From the NCBI GenBank assembly GCA_963930655.1, contig OZ005612.1:12281001-12345000 (forward strand): a stretch of DNA of 64,000 nt. Direction: 5' to 3'. Under the pieces are notes generated by a model. The model saw nothing but the letters and a program-made list of their open reading frames with translations, did no database searches and was not told the DNA's origin. Positions 34,796 to 46,343 of this stretch are shown here, piece after piece (position 1 is the stretch's first letter; every line of letters starts with the position of its first letter). Made by a program: the position numbers and the translations under genes. Origin of the DNA: Myrica gale. Its lineage: Eukaryota > Streptophyta > Magnoliopsida > Fagales > Myricaceae.

Positions 34796-35216
34796 CGTTG
34801 GAACTCATGGCCAACACAACACCCGTACAACTAGTTGGGGTGCATGGGCTTGGCCATGCCTCACCATGGCCAGCTCTGGCACACCCTGGTCGGGGGTTGG
34901 TAATTGTCTGGCCTGCCTACAGATTGTTGGACATGGGCAACCGTGGATTTTGGCGGTGCCAAGGGTTCTAAGCGGGCATTAAGGGATGAGATCCCTGTGT
35001 TGCGTGCTTGGGCCAAGGAGGAAGGGCAACTCCATATGAAGGATTGTTAGTTTTTGGGTTGACCATCATGATCTCAAAAAAACCTGAGACGGTTGTGAGC
35101 ATGGAAGGGAAGGAGGCAGAACATTTAGGTTGCTAAGATGTGAAATCGAAAGACTCAAGGTGCGAGATCATAAGATCTAACGATTATTGAGGAATGAAGG
35201 ATCAATTGTAGACAAG
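34796..35216. other. GC-richer stretch of unknown origin
   Basis: 34800-35000 is richer in G and C than its surroundings ('ggggtgcatgggcttggccatgcc'-like words) and codes for nothing I recognise. 35040-35210 resembles 38385-38540 ('ctgagacggttgtgagc...gaaggaggca'), so that part is a dispersed repeat. Confidence 0.4.
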
Positions 35217-36516
35217 ATCAAGAAACTTTAATATTCCAAAAGATCAAGATTGTTCGTCTAATCTTAGGGCATTTGCGCCTTTCTCCAACCCAGATAGCTC
35301 CCAATGGTTGCAGGGTTTTATTGGGATGTGCCATGTTGTGGGTCATGCACTTCGGGGTAGAATTCCACTTGACATTTAATGAATTATGTGGTTTTATGCT
35401 ATCGTGCTTTCTTTCTATGCGAGCAAGTATTGGTATTTTCATCCTCGTCCGAACAGACCTTCTTTGGTCACGCATTCTCTAAACAACAATCATGGATGGA
35501 ACAAAGTTTTCTTTTTATATTTGGGGTGTTGGTTCAGACCGATTTCCCAGAGAGTCCTCTCGTTCTTCTTCTTTGTGTTGGGATTTTGGTTTATGTTCCT
35601 GAATCTTACAAGAAAGATACTCCGGTTCTTTCTCCAAATGAAGAGGGTGGGGTAATTGCTCTCTATGAAGGCAACCCTGTGATCTGATATTTTCTTCTTT
35701 GTAAGGAGAATGTAGATGTATCGCGTCCAAGCCTTTCCTTTGGGTGGAAATCCTTCTAAGCGACGACTCTCTAGTGGGGCCAAAGGTGCCTGTGACCTTT
35801 CCATTGGGGCTTGTTCTAATGACAGTCAAATGTGCCTGTGACCTTTCCATCCGAGAGTTCAAGGTTGCCCTTGGTTCCTTCTGCCAAGGGAAAGGAGATT
35901 CTAGTACTCCCTATCGACGACTCGGAGTCCTCCGAAGATCCAGATCCTCAAACTCCAGTCGCTCCAGCTTGGTCCTCTATAGCTTACACTTAGTCCTTGT
36001 TTATGGAGGAGTTGATGACCAAGAGCCATTCCCTTTCTAGGTGTTTGAAAGTGGATCACATAATGCGATATTTGTCTCCCTGTGTGCGGACTTTGGGTGC
36101 TCTCTCTATGCTGCCGAGCTTTCACAGGATGAGGAATTGGAGTCAACCATTTCGAGGATGAGGAGTCACGAGGATGAGCTGGGTGTTAAGAAAAGGGAGC
36201 TGTCTGAGATGCGGGTTGTGGCTCGTAGCTGCCATTTTCAGTCAAAGACCTTTCAAGCTAGAGTCATTGTTTTAGAAGATTAGGTTTCCTGTCGGGATAC
36301 TACTACTGTCGAGCTATGGAGAGTAGTCGAAGACTTGGAGATGCAGAAGATCGACATCGAGTCCAAGTATTCTCTGGCCTTGAGGTGCTTCGACGTCTTG
36401 TGGCGCAATTTTCGTCTTCTTTTCAGATGGAAAACACGTTGAATGCAAAATTGGAAGAGGCTCGTCATAGCATCCGCGAGGCTATTGATGCTTTTTTCGA
36501 AGAAAGAAATAACTGA
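35217..36516 (+). pseudogene. Coiled-coil, gag-like plant transposon ORF (copy B, longer)
   Basis: Extends copy A's ORF upstream. Residues such as FAPFSNPDSSQWLQGFIGM and FYASKYWYFHPRPNRPSLV around 35250-35480 resemble the gag-like domain that precedes coiled coils in some plant gypsy elements. The coiled coil (SRMRSHEDELGVKKRELSEM) is shared with copy A. Specific damage: TAG at about 36038, TAG at about 36281 and a 7-bp deletion near 36379 relative to copy A. Confidence 0.5.
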
Positions 36517-36996
36517 GACGAGGAATGCGTTGGTTTCGCCGTGTCTCTCAAGCACTCATCAACCAGTCCTACTCTCCCTAGGGATCCTGAAACCTTGATG
36601 CTCAAATGCATTTACATTTTTCTGAAGCATCATAGCATTTCACAGAAGCAAGTAGGCGTCCATAGCATCCACAAGACAGGTCGTGAAAAGGAGATCTTTC
36701 ATGAATTTCAAGCGTATTGAGGACCTCGTTCTTCTGATCCTCGCTCCAAGGAGGAATAAATTCTTATTTGTAAATTTGTTTCATTCCAAACTTTGTGTGT
36801 TGTTTAGTGCAAATCTCCTTGATTTCATGTTTTGTTTTTTTGTTCGATTTTTGGAGTTATTTGGTTTGTTGTCGAGAATTTTATATTTTGTTCTTTGTGG
36901 TTGCTTTTGGCCGCTCAAAAGGAGTTTGTATCCTGCTGCTCCCTTTGCTTGTGTTGTTCATTTTTTGAAAATTAAATTTCTCCGAGATAATCTAAG

Positions 36997-37146
36997 GTGC
37001 GACTAAGGACAGTGGTCCTCTTTCGAGGTCTTTGTAGGAGCGATTTAGGAGTTGTTTTGGTGCGACTGGGACCGTGGTCCCCCAAGGTCTTCTTAGGTGC
37101 GACTGGTTACCGTGGTCTTATGAGGTCATCTTAGGTTCGACTCAGA
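36997..37146 (+). repeat. Imperfect tandem repeat, copy B counterpart
   Basis: Same units as 15465-15615 ('ggtgcgact...accgtggtc...aggtcttc'), with minor base changes. Confidence 0.6.
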
Positions 37147-37319
37147 AGTCATCTTTGGAATTACTTGGGAATCGTAACTACCTTGAATTAATACCCAGTA
37201 TTTGAAAAGAACTTCAAGTTTTCATTTATACTAAACATAATATCTTAATTTTAACGTCAGCATAAATGCATAGACACTAAGTAGTGGAATAAGATTACAT
37301 CTAAGCATGTTTTTCATTA

Positions 37320-39353
37320 GATATGTTGAATTCCATGGGTGTTGTAGTGCCTTTCCGATTTTGGGTGCAACTTCCCTTGTTGTGGGTCTTTGGATCCTTG
37401 GAATATTTTCTTAAGCACTAAATCTCCCAGAGTAAAGTGAAGTGGCCTAACCTTGGCATTGTAGTAGTTCGCGATCTTTTGTTTGTATGCGTCCATTCTG
37501 AGCCATGCGTCTTTTCTTTTTCCTTCTAGCAAATCAAGGTCAAGTTTCTTCCCTTATTCATTGTTTTCTTAGATGAAGTTCACTACTCATGGCGCAAGCA
37601 CTCCTATCTCGACCGGAATTACTTCATCAAGAACACTAGGAACATCAAGAACAATAGGAAGAATAAAACAATACTAATGATCATTGATGTTGAGAAGGTA
37701 TTCAACACAATTTTTTAATGTTATCCTTAGACCTTAGATGTTTGTGTAGATTTGTTTATTGTGTACTTGCACCCTGATCGTGTTATTTGGTGATAATCTT
37801 TTAGGTCAAATATTGCAGACAACGTCGGGTCTTGTGCATAATGATTCAGTTTGTATAAATGCTTAATAAGAAATCCACCAGTCTCTTGGAGGGATAGTAT
37901 ATTTAAGTATCTTTGGGCAAAGGAATTTTGTGAAATGTTTTTCGAAATTAATATATTATATATATTTATTTGTGAAATTGTTTTGGAAATAATTTGAGAG
38001 TCTAACAAGTTACAGATTATAAAATTAAGAATTATATGAGCCAGAGATTTTATCAATATTAATATTCCCATCCTATTAGCTCATATATTGAATATAGTAT
38101 GGTGGAAGGATAAATAAACGATTATAATTGTTAGCAAAGGGATTTCAGAAATCAATCTCAAATTATCGGGGGTGAATTGTAATATGTTGTTGGACATGGT
38201 TACAATTTGTAAAATGCTAAATTCAGAATTAAAAAAATATAAGGGAGTTAATGGAAAAATAGTTTTTCCATGTTATCCTACGACCGAGATTTGAGATCCC
38301 TAGCGATCCCACGCACTATCACAGCTAGGGTTTTCTTATAAAATTATAGTTATGAGATAGTCTACCCTAAGGTTTTCAATTTTAGAGTTGGACATCATAA
38401 CTCAGAGAAAACCATACACAGTTGTGAGCCTGGAGAGAAAGGAGGCAAAACCCTTGGGCTGCTATTGTGGAATTCTCATGACTGTGTGATCGACAACAAC
38501 CTGAAGATTATTGAAGAATTCTCGGATCACCAAAGAGAATTGGTAAGTTAATTTTCTGCAGATTTAACTTTAAGATATTTCCCTAGATGTGTTGAATTCC
38601 ACGGGTGTTGTGGTGCCTTTCCTTGAAGATCTTCCAAATTGTTTGTCCCTGGCCATCGGTAGCTAGTAAGATGGAATGGTCGTTTGTAATTTGGGTGCAG
38701 CTTGCCTTGTTGATGGTCTTTGGATCCTTGGAATATTTTCTTATGCACTAACCTTGGCATTGTAGTAAAGTTAAGTGGCCTAACCTTGGCATTGTAGTAG
38801 TTCACGGTCTTTTGTTTGTAAGCCTCCACTCTGACCCATGAGTCTTCGCTTTTTCCTTCTAGCTAATCAAGGTCAACTTTCTTCCCTTTTTCATTCTTTT
38901 CTTGGTTGAACCCCACTACTCGTGGCGTGAATCTGCAATTTTATCCCGAATTTTATTTGTTCTTCCTTCGGAATCTCGATGACTATTCCTATGCCCCAGC
39001 TTCTTCGTTGGACGATCCATCTACATAAATCTTCTAGGGTTCTGGTTTGTGATTCTCTTCTTGGAATTCTGACGAGGTGAATTCCATGATGAAATTTCCT
39101 ACCTCTTGTCCCTTGCAGTTCAAGGTTGATACTCAATATCAAACTCCCCGAGTTCCACCGAACACTTGACTAACCTTCCCGATGCATCGGGTTTTCCTAA
39201 AATTTGTCGCAACGGTAGATCAGTCATAATGACTATAGGATGAGCTTGGAAGTATGACCTCAATTTTCTAACAGAGGTAATGTTGGTTAATGCTAGCTTA
39301 TCTATGTCGGGATATCGAGGTTCGGCACCTTGCAAAGTTGTACTGATGTACAA
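37320..39353 (-). pseudogene. Tat/Athila/Ogre-like gypsy pol remnant (copy B)
   Basis: Same parts as 15786-17033: RNase H (39120-39353, LQGAEPRYPDIDKLAL... VELGEFDIEYQP), integrase C-terminus (38640-38830, VNYYNAKVRPLNF), and a second C-terminal piece at 37320-37530. Copy B additionally keeps NLEDLQGKAPQHPWN at 38590-38640, the expected end of such polyproteins. A small internal duplication ('accttggcattgtagta') near 38750 breaks the frame. Confidence 0.75.
37864..38632. other. Segment present in copy B only
   Basis: Lies between 'tataaatgct' and 'tccaaattg', which are adjacent in copy A. The right ~90 bp encode (minus strand) the gypsy pol terminus. The rest is AT-rich, with one block (38385-38540) similar to 35040-35210. 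No terminal repeats or TSD are seen, so deletion from copy A is preferred over insertion here. Confidence 0.6.
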
Positions 39354-39864
39354 GATTTTTGTTTTATAAAAAATTGTAAGATTTTTAGGATTTTTAGTAG
39401 AATTGTGAATATTTATTTAGATTGGAGTTTTATAGGTTTTTGTGTAAAGGTTGTTGAAAAGTTTTAAAGACATTTAATTTTTATTGAATAAGGTAAAAAG
39501 GTGTAGAGAGGGGTGATTTGATGTAATGGTTTAATACAAAAATATTGGAGTTTGGTAGAAAAGTATGGAGAGAGAAGATTTGTTATTTTTTTTAATAGAT
39601 ATTGAAATTTGTGTGAAAAGTTGTTGAAGTTTGTATAAAAGGTACTGTTGTCTGTGTAGGATTTTTTGAAATTTTGGATGTTCGTTTTGCAAATTTTGTT
39701 AAATACATTGTATTCTGGAATAATTTTGCAAACAAACATGCTTGTAGTATATTGGGTGCTAAATACCCCTGTCGTCTTGTATGAGTGCTGCACTTACGGC
39801 TGTGTCCGGGGATCGAGGAATGTAGGAGTGAAGGGTTTGCTAAGTATCCTTTTTAATTCTTCAA

Positions 39865-41940
39865 ATGCTTCTAGACATCCTACCAAAGGAACACAGAACA
39901 TGGTTATTTGTGGTGGTGGATAATTTCTTGAACATGGCACACTTTATACCATGTACGAATTCTACTGATGCATCTCGTATAACCGCCTTATTTGTTAAAG
40001 AATTTGTTCGTCTACATGGAGTTCCAAAGTCCATGTTAGCCCAAGGTTGTTTTACAAAGAATTTATAAATGATTTTGATGATAACAAAATTTTCTAAGTT
40101 TTTTGAGGACTTTAGAATCAATTTTATCAATCCACAAATTTCAAGTTATATTTCAATAGGATTGAGTTTATCTCTCTAACAACCGTCTATATGTTCTTAA
40201 AGATCTTTACACGGGATGCTTGATATTTTTTTTCAAAAGATAAGACACTTAAAATCGTTTTGGAATGGTTTGAAAATTTAAAAAACACTGATTTTTGTCT
40301 CCAAGACTTTTAGGTGTTGACACATTCAGTACAAGTGTCGACACATTGCACTAACACCCGAGACATGTTTTTCCAGGCAAAAACATGTGTCGACACATTG
40401 ACCCTATATTGTCGACACATTGCACTTACACCCGAGACATGTGTTTTTTACCAAAACATGTGTCGACACATTGACCTTATAGTGTCGACACATTGTACTG
40501 ACTCCCGAGAACTAATTTTTAGTTCAAATTTTATGTGTCAGCACATGCTAGTTGAAGTGTCGACACATTACACAGGATTGAGGATTTTACGGAAAGCCCT
40601 CAAAGGCATTAAATCGTTCCTCATTTCATGGAAAAGTTTCCAACGGCTCTCTCACCTACCCACTCGACCGTTGAAGACAAAATGGGTTAAATAGAAGACC
40701 GGTTGTTGAAGAAAACAAGAACTCTCACCTACACACACGATTTTGCAATTACTGCTTTGAACAAGAGAGAAGTTCCTCACCTATTGAAAAGGCAACTCTT
40801 TCACCATCAAATTTCAAGTCTTCTATTGTAAATCTATCCTCTCTCTTACCCTTGTACCTCATACTTGTATATTTGGCTTTAAAGAGTCAATACGTGAGTT
40901 TTCACCTTGTACCCATTCCTTTTAAACCTTGAGAGTGTTGAGTAAACACTGGGTTCTACTTGTGAGAGTAGAAGAAATTCTCTAGGTTGTGAGGATTTGT
41001 GAAGAGTTTAAGCGTGATCTTTGAAAACGCTTTGTAACGGTTCCTTAGCACCCCGGAAGCTAAGATGTACTTGCTATTCGATTATAGAGAGAGAAGCCCA
41101 AGGAAGTCAATAGCCTTGGGGGTGGATGTAGGCAAGTGTTTTGGTCAACCACCTAAAAACTACGGTGTTATCTCTTCAACCCTTATCTTCTTAAATTTCA
41201 TTATTTTTATACTGTTGTGGTTTATTGTGATTGTTTGTTATTGGTGTTTTAAATCTCTTGAAAATTGTTAATTTTTAATAAAACTCAATTCACCCCCCCT
41301 CTTGGGTTGCTACATAGTCCTTCAGTCAATTACTTTGGATCATCATGTGAAGTTTGTTAGTCACTTTTGAAGGAAACTATGCAAATTTTTGGGGATTCAT
41401 TTGCAATTCTCTAGTGCTTACCATTCTCAAACTAATGGAAAAACTGAAGTAGTTAATAAATCTCTTGGAAATTTGCTGAGAAGTTTAATTGAAGAGTATC
41501 TAAAGAAGTGGGACTTTGTCATCCTCATGCAGAATTTGCTTACAATAGCCCAGCCAATCGATCAAAGAAGAAGTCTCAATTTGAAGTTTTCTATGGCAAC
41601 AATCCAAGTCATGTTCTTGATCTCCTGCCATTGTCAAATCAAGGAAGAGTAAGTATGAAAGATTAAGAGTTTGTTGAGCATATAAAGGAGGTTCATGAAC
41701 AAGTTCGACATCAATTGCAGCATTCTACCCAATTTTATAAGTCAAAGGCTGATGTTCATCAAAGGAAGCTTCAAGGAAGGAGATCTAGTTGTAGTTTATC
41801 TACAGAGGAAGTTTGGTCCTTGTCGAGTTCTGAAGAAGGAGGGTCCGAATGGAAATTGCATTGAATTGTCTGCTATTTTTCAAAAGGTGCTACATTCAAC
41901 CTATGTGAATTGTCTAGACTTTATCATCTCGTTTTTATAG
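39865..41940 (+). pseudogene. Gypsy integrase remnant split by a copia solo LTR (copy B)
   Basis: Counterpart of 17545-19675. VVVDNFLNMAHFIPC and [11 protein letters not shown] precede the LTR; FSSAYHSQTNGKTEVVN (the usual HPQ changed to HSQ) and the tail KFGPCRVLKKEGPNGNCIEL follow it. The 3' tail frame (41695-41940) is open here where copy A is broken by extra bases. Confidence 0.78.
40034..41324 (+). mobile_element. Ty1/copia solo LTR (copy B)
   Basis: 1291 bp, same ends as 17714-19016. Flanks are gtcca (40029-40033) and gtcaa (41325-41329), the latter differing by one base from copy A's gtcca. It contains the TGTGTCGACACA cluster at 40316-40570. Confidence 0.85.
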
Positions 41941-42215
41941 CTTGACCATTATATAATGAACTCTATATATGAATGAAGATAAAAAATAAAGAGGATGAAC
42001 TTTTGATTCAAAAATATAATTCTTGCAATGGTCTCTTGCTTTGGAGTTGAGTGGCATCCTCCTTCCAATCAAGCTAGTGGCTTAGTCACGTCGAGTGGCT
42101 TCTGCTACTGCTACAGCTGGCTGAGTGTTATCCCAAAACTATCCTCTACCTTTGGCTAAATCCTTTTCGCATTTTACCAGGCCTTGCGGATCCCGATCTA
42201 CATCACCTATCTGTA

Positions 42216-42490
42216 TATGTGTCGACATCATCAAAGCTGGAGAGATTTTCTACTACTTGGAGATGTCATTTTCACACCAATTCTTCTTTAAATGCCTACA
42301 TTGAAAAATGTGGACCTTTTAGCCTATTCAAAGGTGTTAAAAGAATATGGAGAGACTTTTGAAGATAGAGATTTTTAATCCTTTTGAAGAAAATCTTTAG
42401 CAAATGAGGATTGAGAAGATGAAAATCTAAAATCCTTCAAAGCTAGCATACAGTTTCTTATCATCAAATTCAAACAACCTTGGGCTAACA
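42216..42490 (-). mobile_element. Truncated copia LTR fragment, minus orientation (copy B)
   Basis: Counterpart of the fragment ending at 20224. The minus-strand start tgttagcccaaggttgtttg lies at 42490, with a tgtgtcgaca word at 42216. Confidence 0.5.
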
Positions 42491-42956
42491 ATATCTTTTA
42501 TTGGGTTGGGTCATTCGCTATATTTACTTAATGGGTAAACTAGTGCGGGAGAACTCTTCTACATACAGTAAATATTATATTTCATATGCACGCTCTGCTG
42601 GCAGTAAGTTGCTGCTATCATATAAGTTTTGTGGACAATTGAATATAATTTATAATGTTAAAACGTTTGAAACATATGTCTTACTTCTGCCATAGTTTTT
42701 TGCCTCAGAGTGATTATATATATAGATATTTTATGATCTTCGAAATGAGTAGTTTAGGCTCCAGTATTATGTTAAGCACCAATAGTTTTTACCTATTTGA
42801 TAAATTGACATAATTTCTATTTCCTATTTGAATAAATGATTTTAATATTACGTTATTTGATCAAAGTGGGATTTCTAGCTGTTTTTATGTTTAATAGAGT
42901 AATCAGAAGTTCTCCTGAACTACTTAATTTTGATTATTAAATGCAAATATAAACGT

Positions 42957-43316
42957 GGTATAATTGGCTATTCCCGGATGCATCAGTATTGCATTCTATG
43001 TATTATGTAAGGTTCGTATCAAAGTCCTCCTAACTATATAACATATGCTATCCTAGTCAAGCGGTCTAAGCCTCCATCTTGTAAAATTCCTAGTAAGGAA
43101 AAAATTATCCCGCAAAGGTTATAAATATGTCCAATACGAACCATTAGATTCAGGCTTAAAAAGAGAAAATGGCAAAAGAAGTGTGTTAGATTGACTTTTG
43201 AGCTTAAGGGTTCTAAATCTGTACCATTCTAGACAACGACTAAGGTTAATGTGTTGGAATACTAGTTATTTGTCAAACATGGCAATTGAGAACAATCTTA
43301 TGGTCCAAATTAATTA
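42957..43316 (-). pseudogene. Decayed RNase T2 fragment (copy B)
   Basis: Counterpart of 20694-21055 (exon 4, intron 3, shrunken exon 3, intron 2). It ends at 'aaattaatta', where copy B has lost, or never had, the array and the intact gene. Confidence 0.7.
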
Positions 43317-44033
43317 TATAGGTTTAATTTAGGGTAAATACACATTCATCTATCAACTTTAGGTTATTTGGACATTGCATCCTAAACTACCATTGTTGAC
43401 ACATAACACCCTCCTACTAAAGGTTTTAAACATTATGAACCTCAAACTACCAACTTTCACACATTTCACCCTCCAAGTACCGTTGTTAAGTCACATATTT
43501 ACCTTTTGGCAGATGATGCACTTGATCTTCGCCTAGAACATCGACCGTTGGCATCACCCTGTTGGAAATATGCTATCAAAATCCTTCATTTACAGTAATT
43601 TTGAGATAATTATTTCGTTTCTCATGTATTTATAAATTTATGGGTTCTAGGTGGTGACATAACATGTTACACGGACATATTCGAGTGAGGAGATGTGAGC
43701 TGTTATGGAGAAAGACTACAAAGAGTTTGCGGCCAATCAAGCAAAGAGAGGGCACAGTGGGAGAAGCAGCAGTGCCAAGAGCTACTTCATTTTATTCATT
43801 TTGTTACTTTTCGGACATTATTTTTAATATCAATTTTTGTAGTTATTGAAACTTATGTCTTCTAATTCGGGATAAGCTTCTCAATTATATGTCCAATATA
43901 AAAAATTGTTGTTATTTGTTTTTTAAAAAATAATAAAATAAAAATCCTGTTCCTAACATCGTTCAACGGATTAGACGCCTATGAAAACTACCGTTTGATC
44001 GATATCGCAAGCATCCAATCTTCGAGTTGGAAC
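43317..44033. repeat. Unclassified dispersed repeat at the right end of copy B
   Basis: Counterpart of 24029-24748, with the same opening phrase 'ataggtttaatttagggtaaatacacattc'. Similarity stops near 'tcttcgagttggaac'. Confidence 0.45.
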
Positions 44034-45109
44034 AAACGCTTTTGCCTGTAACTGTTCAAATGAGTGGGAACAGTAAACAACGAGAATGACAACAAATGTT
44101 GGAATGGGAAGAACAGTATTGAGCAATAAATTTTAGATTGTTTAATTTCCATTTGGACAAAACATAACATAAAAGTCTTACCCATCTGAATAGTAATATG
44201 TTTGTTTGAACGAATGTTTTTGGAATAGACTTCGTTTTCATTGCAAAAAGATAATGATTGATACCGTTTGATGTGGTTTGGAACTTTTTTTTTTTTGGAT
44301 GGAAAAAAATATTTCGGATGAGTCCCTGTTTTCAAGGAAAACTATGTTTCTTGAGATGTTAAATCGTCAAATTATACGTCTGATCGTCTCACTTAATGCC
44401 AGATAAATTTAATTGACGTCCAAACTTTTGAAAAACGTTGCGCCTCTATCATACAGTTTGTTTTTTAAAATTCAATACGTAGAGCTACCTATATAGTAAA
44501 AACATTATATACAAGAAGCGAGGTCAACAGAAGTTTTTGTGCATCAACCTTATGGTTTCCGATCGTACGAACGAACGTGAGCAAATATTGTAGATTTTTT
44601 ATATTTGTAATTTAATTAATTACCTTAACTAGAAATCGACCATATCAATTTGGCAACACAATATACAAAAACTACACTATATTATTCCCAGAGTTCACAA
44701 CATTTTGAAAAATATGCAGACCATAATAATAGTAGTAGCATAAGCTATAAACTGACGTTTAAACTTAATAATTTGTTTTGAAGTAAAAAACTGTGGAATA
44801 TCCAGATATTAAGAGTTTTGAAACAAAAAATAAGTTTCTACGTTATTCTCGTACATAAAGACAATCTTCTAAATTCAAAGCTTTGTTCCGGTACATTGTT
44901 ATGGTGGTCGCTGCAATACATGGAATCGTCCCCATCTTTAAAATGGACTTCCTGCTCATCTAGTGTTCGAGTTTTCTAAAGCCCTTACAACATATTGTAG
45001 ATATGAGAGCTTGTGCTCGAAGCGACCCCCGAAGAATTTAATTTATCGCCTATTAAATTTATTTCAATGACAAGCATACTTTAAGTAGTTTATAAATCAT
45101 AGTTTCCCG
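44034..45109. other. AT-rich stretch, nothing recognised
   Basis: No domain, terminal repeat or RNA gene seen on either strand. Confidence 0.4.
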
Positions 45110-46343
45110 CAGTGGACACAGTTTTCTTTTGTATTTTTATCTGGCTCGCTCTTGTCCTCCTTCTTTGCATTTGTGCTAGGCTGAGACGTCCTCTTTTTCT
45201 TAAATTTCTTTACTTCGGGATTAATTGCAATGGTAAAGTTGACATTGACTTGTCCATTATCAAAAGGGAACCTTTCTACCGTTTAATAAGTTCTTCAAGG
45301 CCTGTAACTTATAGAGCAACTCTGACAAAGTCATTGTCAACTTGTTCGTATTATAGTTTTAATAAAATGTGGTTGAATGATTCAGGCAGATATGCCAATA
45401 TCGATCCCACCTTGCTATCGCCGTCCATTTTTGCACCCAGTGTCTTTAGTTCCGTGACGAAAGATATGTTACCGAAAAAGAGCACTCTCCTCCATTTTTG
45501 TGGTCATCAGTAGTTTCATAACCTTCTGGCATGCAAATCGACGTTGCTCTCAAAATAACTCCTACAAAAATTAAAGCATCTCTTTTGTTGTAGCTATGCC
45601 TTCACACAGGTTTCCAATATGATGGTCGCAGATGTTAATATATAACATCGAGACAAGTCATCAGCCTCATACCACTTCTCAAAAGCAAGTCTTTATTCAT
45701 ATGTGGCATTAGCTAAGTCAAACTGAAGTATTCATAGGAACTTATGTGCGCTTTTTGCTGTCTAAATGAAATCTTTTCACAAGACTTTTTGCATACTTCG
45801 ATTGAGAAATGAAAAAATCATCTTTGCTTTGTTTGATTTGAAAACCAAGAAAGTAATGAAGTTCTCCAACCATACTCATCTCGAACTCATTTTTAATGGA
45901 TTTTGCAAATTCTAAGGGAAGCAATTCCATAGGAGAGCCCAACACTATATCATCAACATAGATTTGTGCAATGATGATGTTATTATCAATTTTCTTAATA
46001 AATAGTCTATGATCGAAACCTCCTACTGTGAAACTATTTTCTAGCAAATAAGCAGTCAGCCTATCATACCTAGGTCTAGGAGCTTGTTTTAGTCCATAAA
46101 GTTCTTTCTTCAGTTTAAAGGCATGCTTAGGAAACTTTGGGTTGTTCTACAAAAATTCTTCTTGTAAAATACCATTGAAAAACACACTCGTTACATCTAT
46201 TTGGTGTAGATTAAACCCCATGGAGTAGGATATAGCTAATCGAATTCTAATGGACTCTAATCTAGCTAGCGGTGCAAATGTTTCATCGAAATCAATGCCT
46301 TCGACTTGTGTATAGCCTAGAGCTACAAGATGAGCTTTATTTC
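45110..46343 (-). pseudogene. Copia remnant 3: RT followed by gag, permuted
   Basis: Minus strand, from 46343: RT with IAQIYVDDIVLGSP (YVDD box), FEMSMVGELHYFLGFQIKQ and SQSKYAKSLVKRFHLD. At about 45760 it joins directly to gag-type sequence (LAYLPESFN... near 45400; Lys-rich end near 45190). The same join exists at 33057. On the left (minus-strand 5') side it is cut at 46343 by the LTR of element B1. Confidence 0.75.

Larger units (their letters stand above)
35764..44033. repeat. Segmental duplication, copy B (partner 14233-24748)
   Basis: Collinear with copy A. It keeps a 769-bp segment (37864-38632) that includes the natural end of the gypsy pol, so that segment was lost from copy A rather than gained here. 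It lacks the RNase T2 gene and array: at 43316 the sequence passes directly from the RNase T2 fragment to the dispersed repeat. It contains the same copia solo LTR. Confidence 0.88.

Noticed and set aside
45112-45513. 133-codon plus-strand frame with a hydrophobic start
   Set aside because: It is antisense to a copia gag remnant that explains the sequence better.
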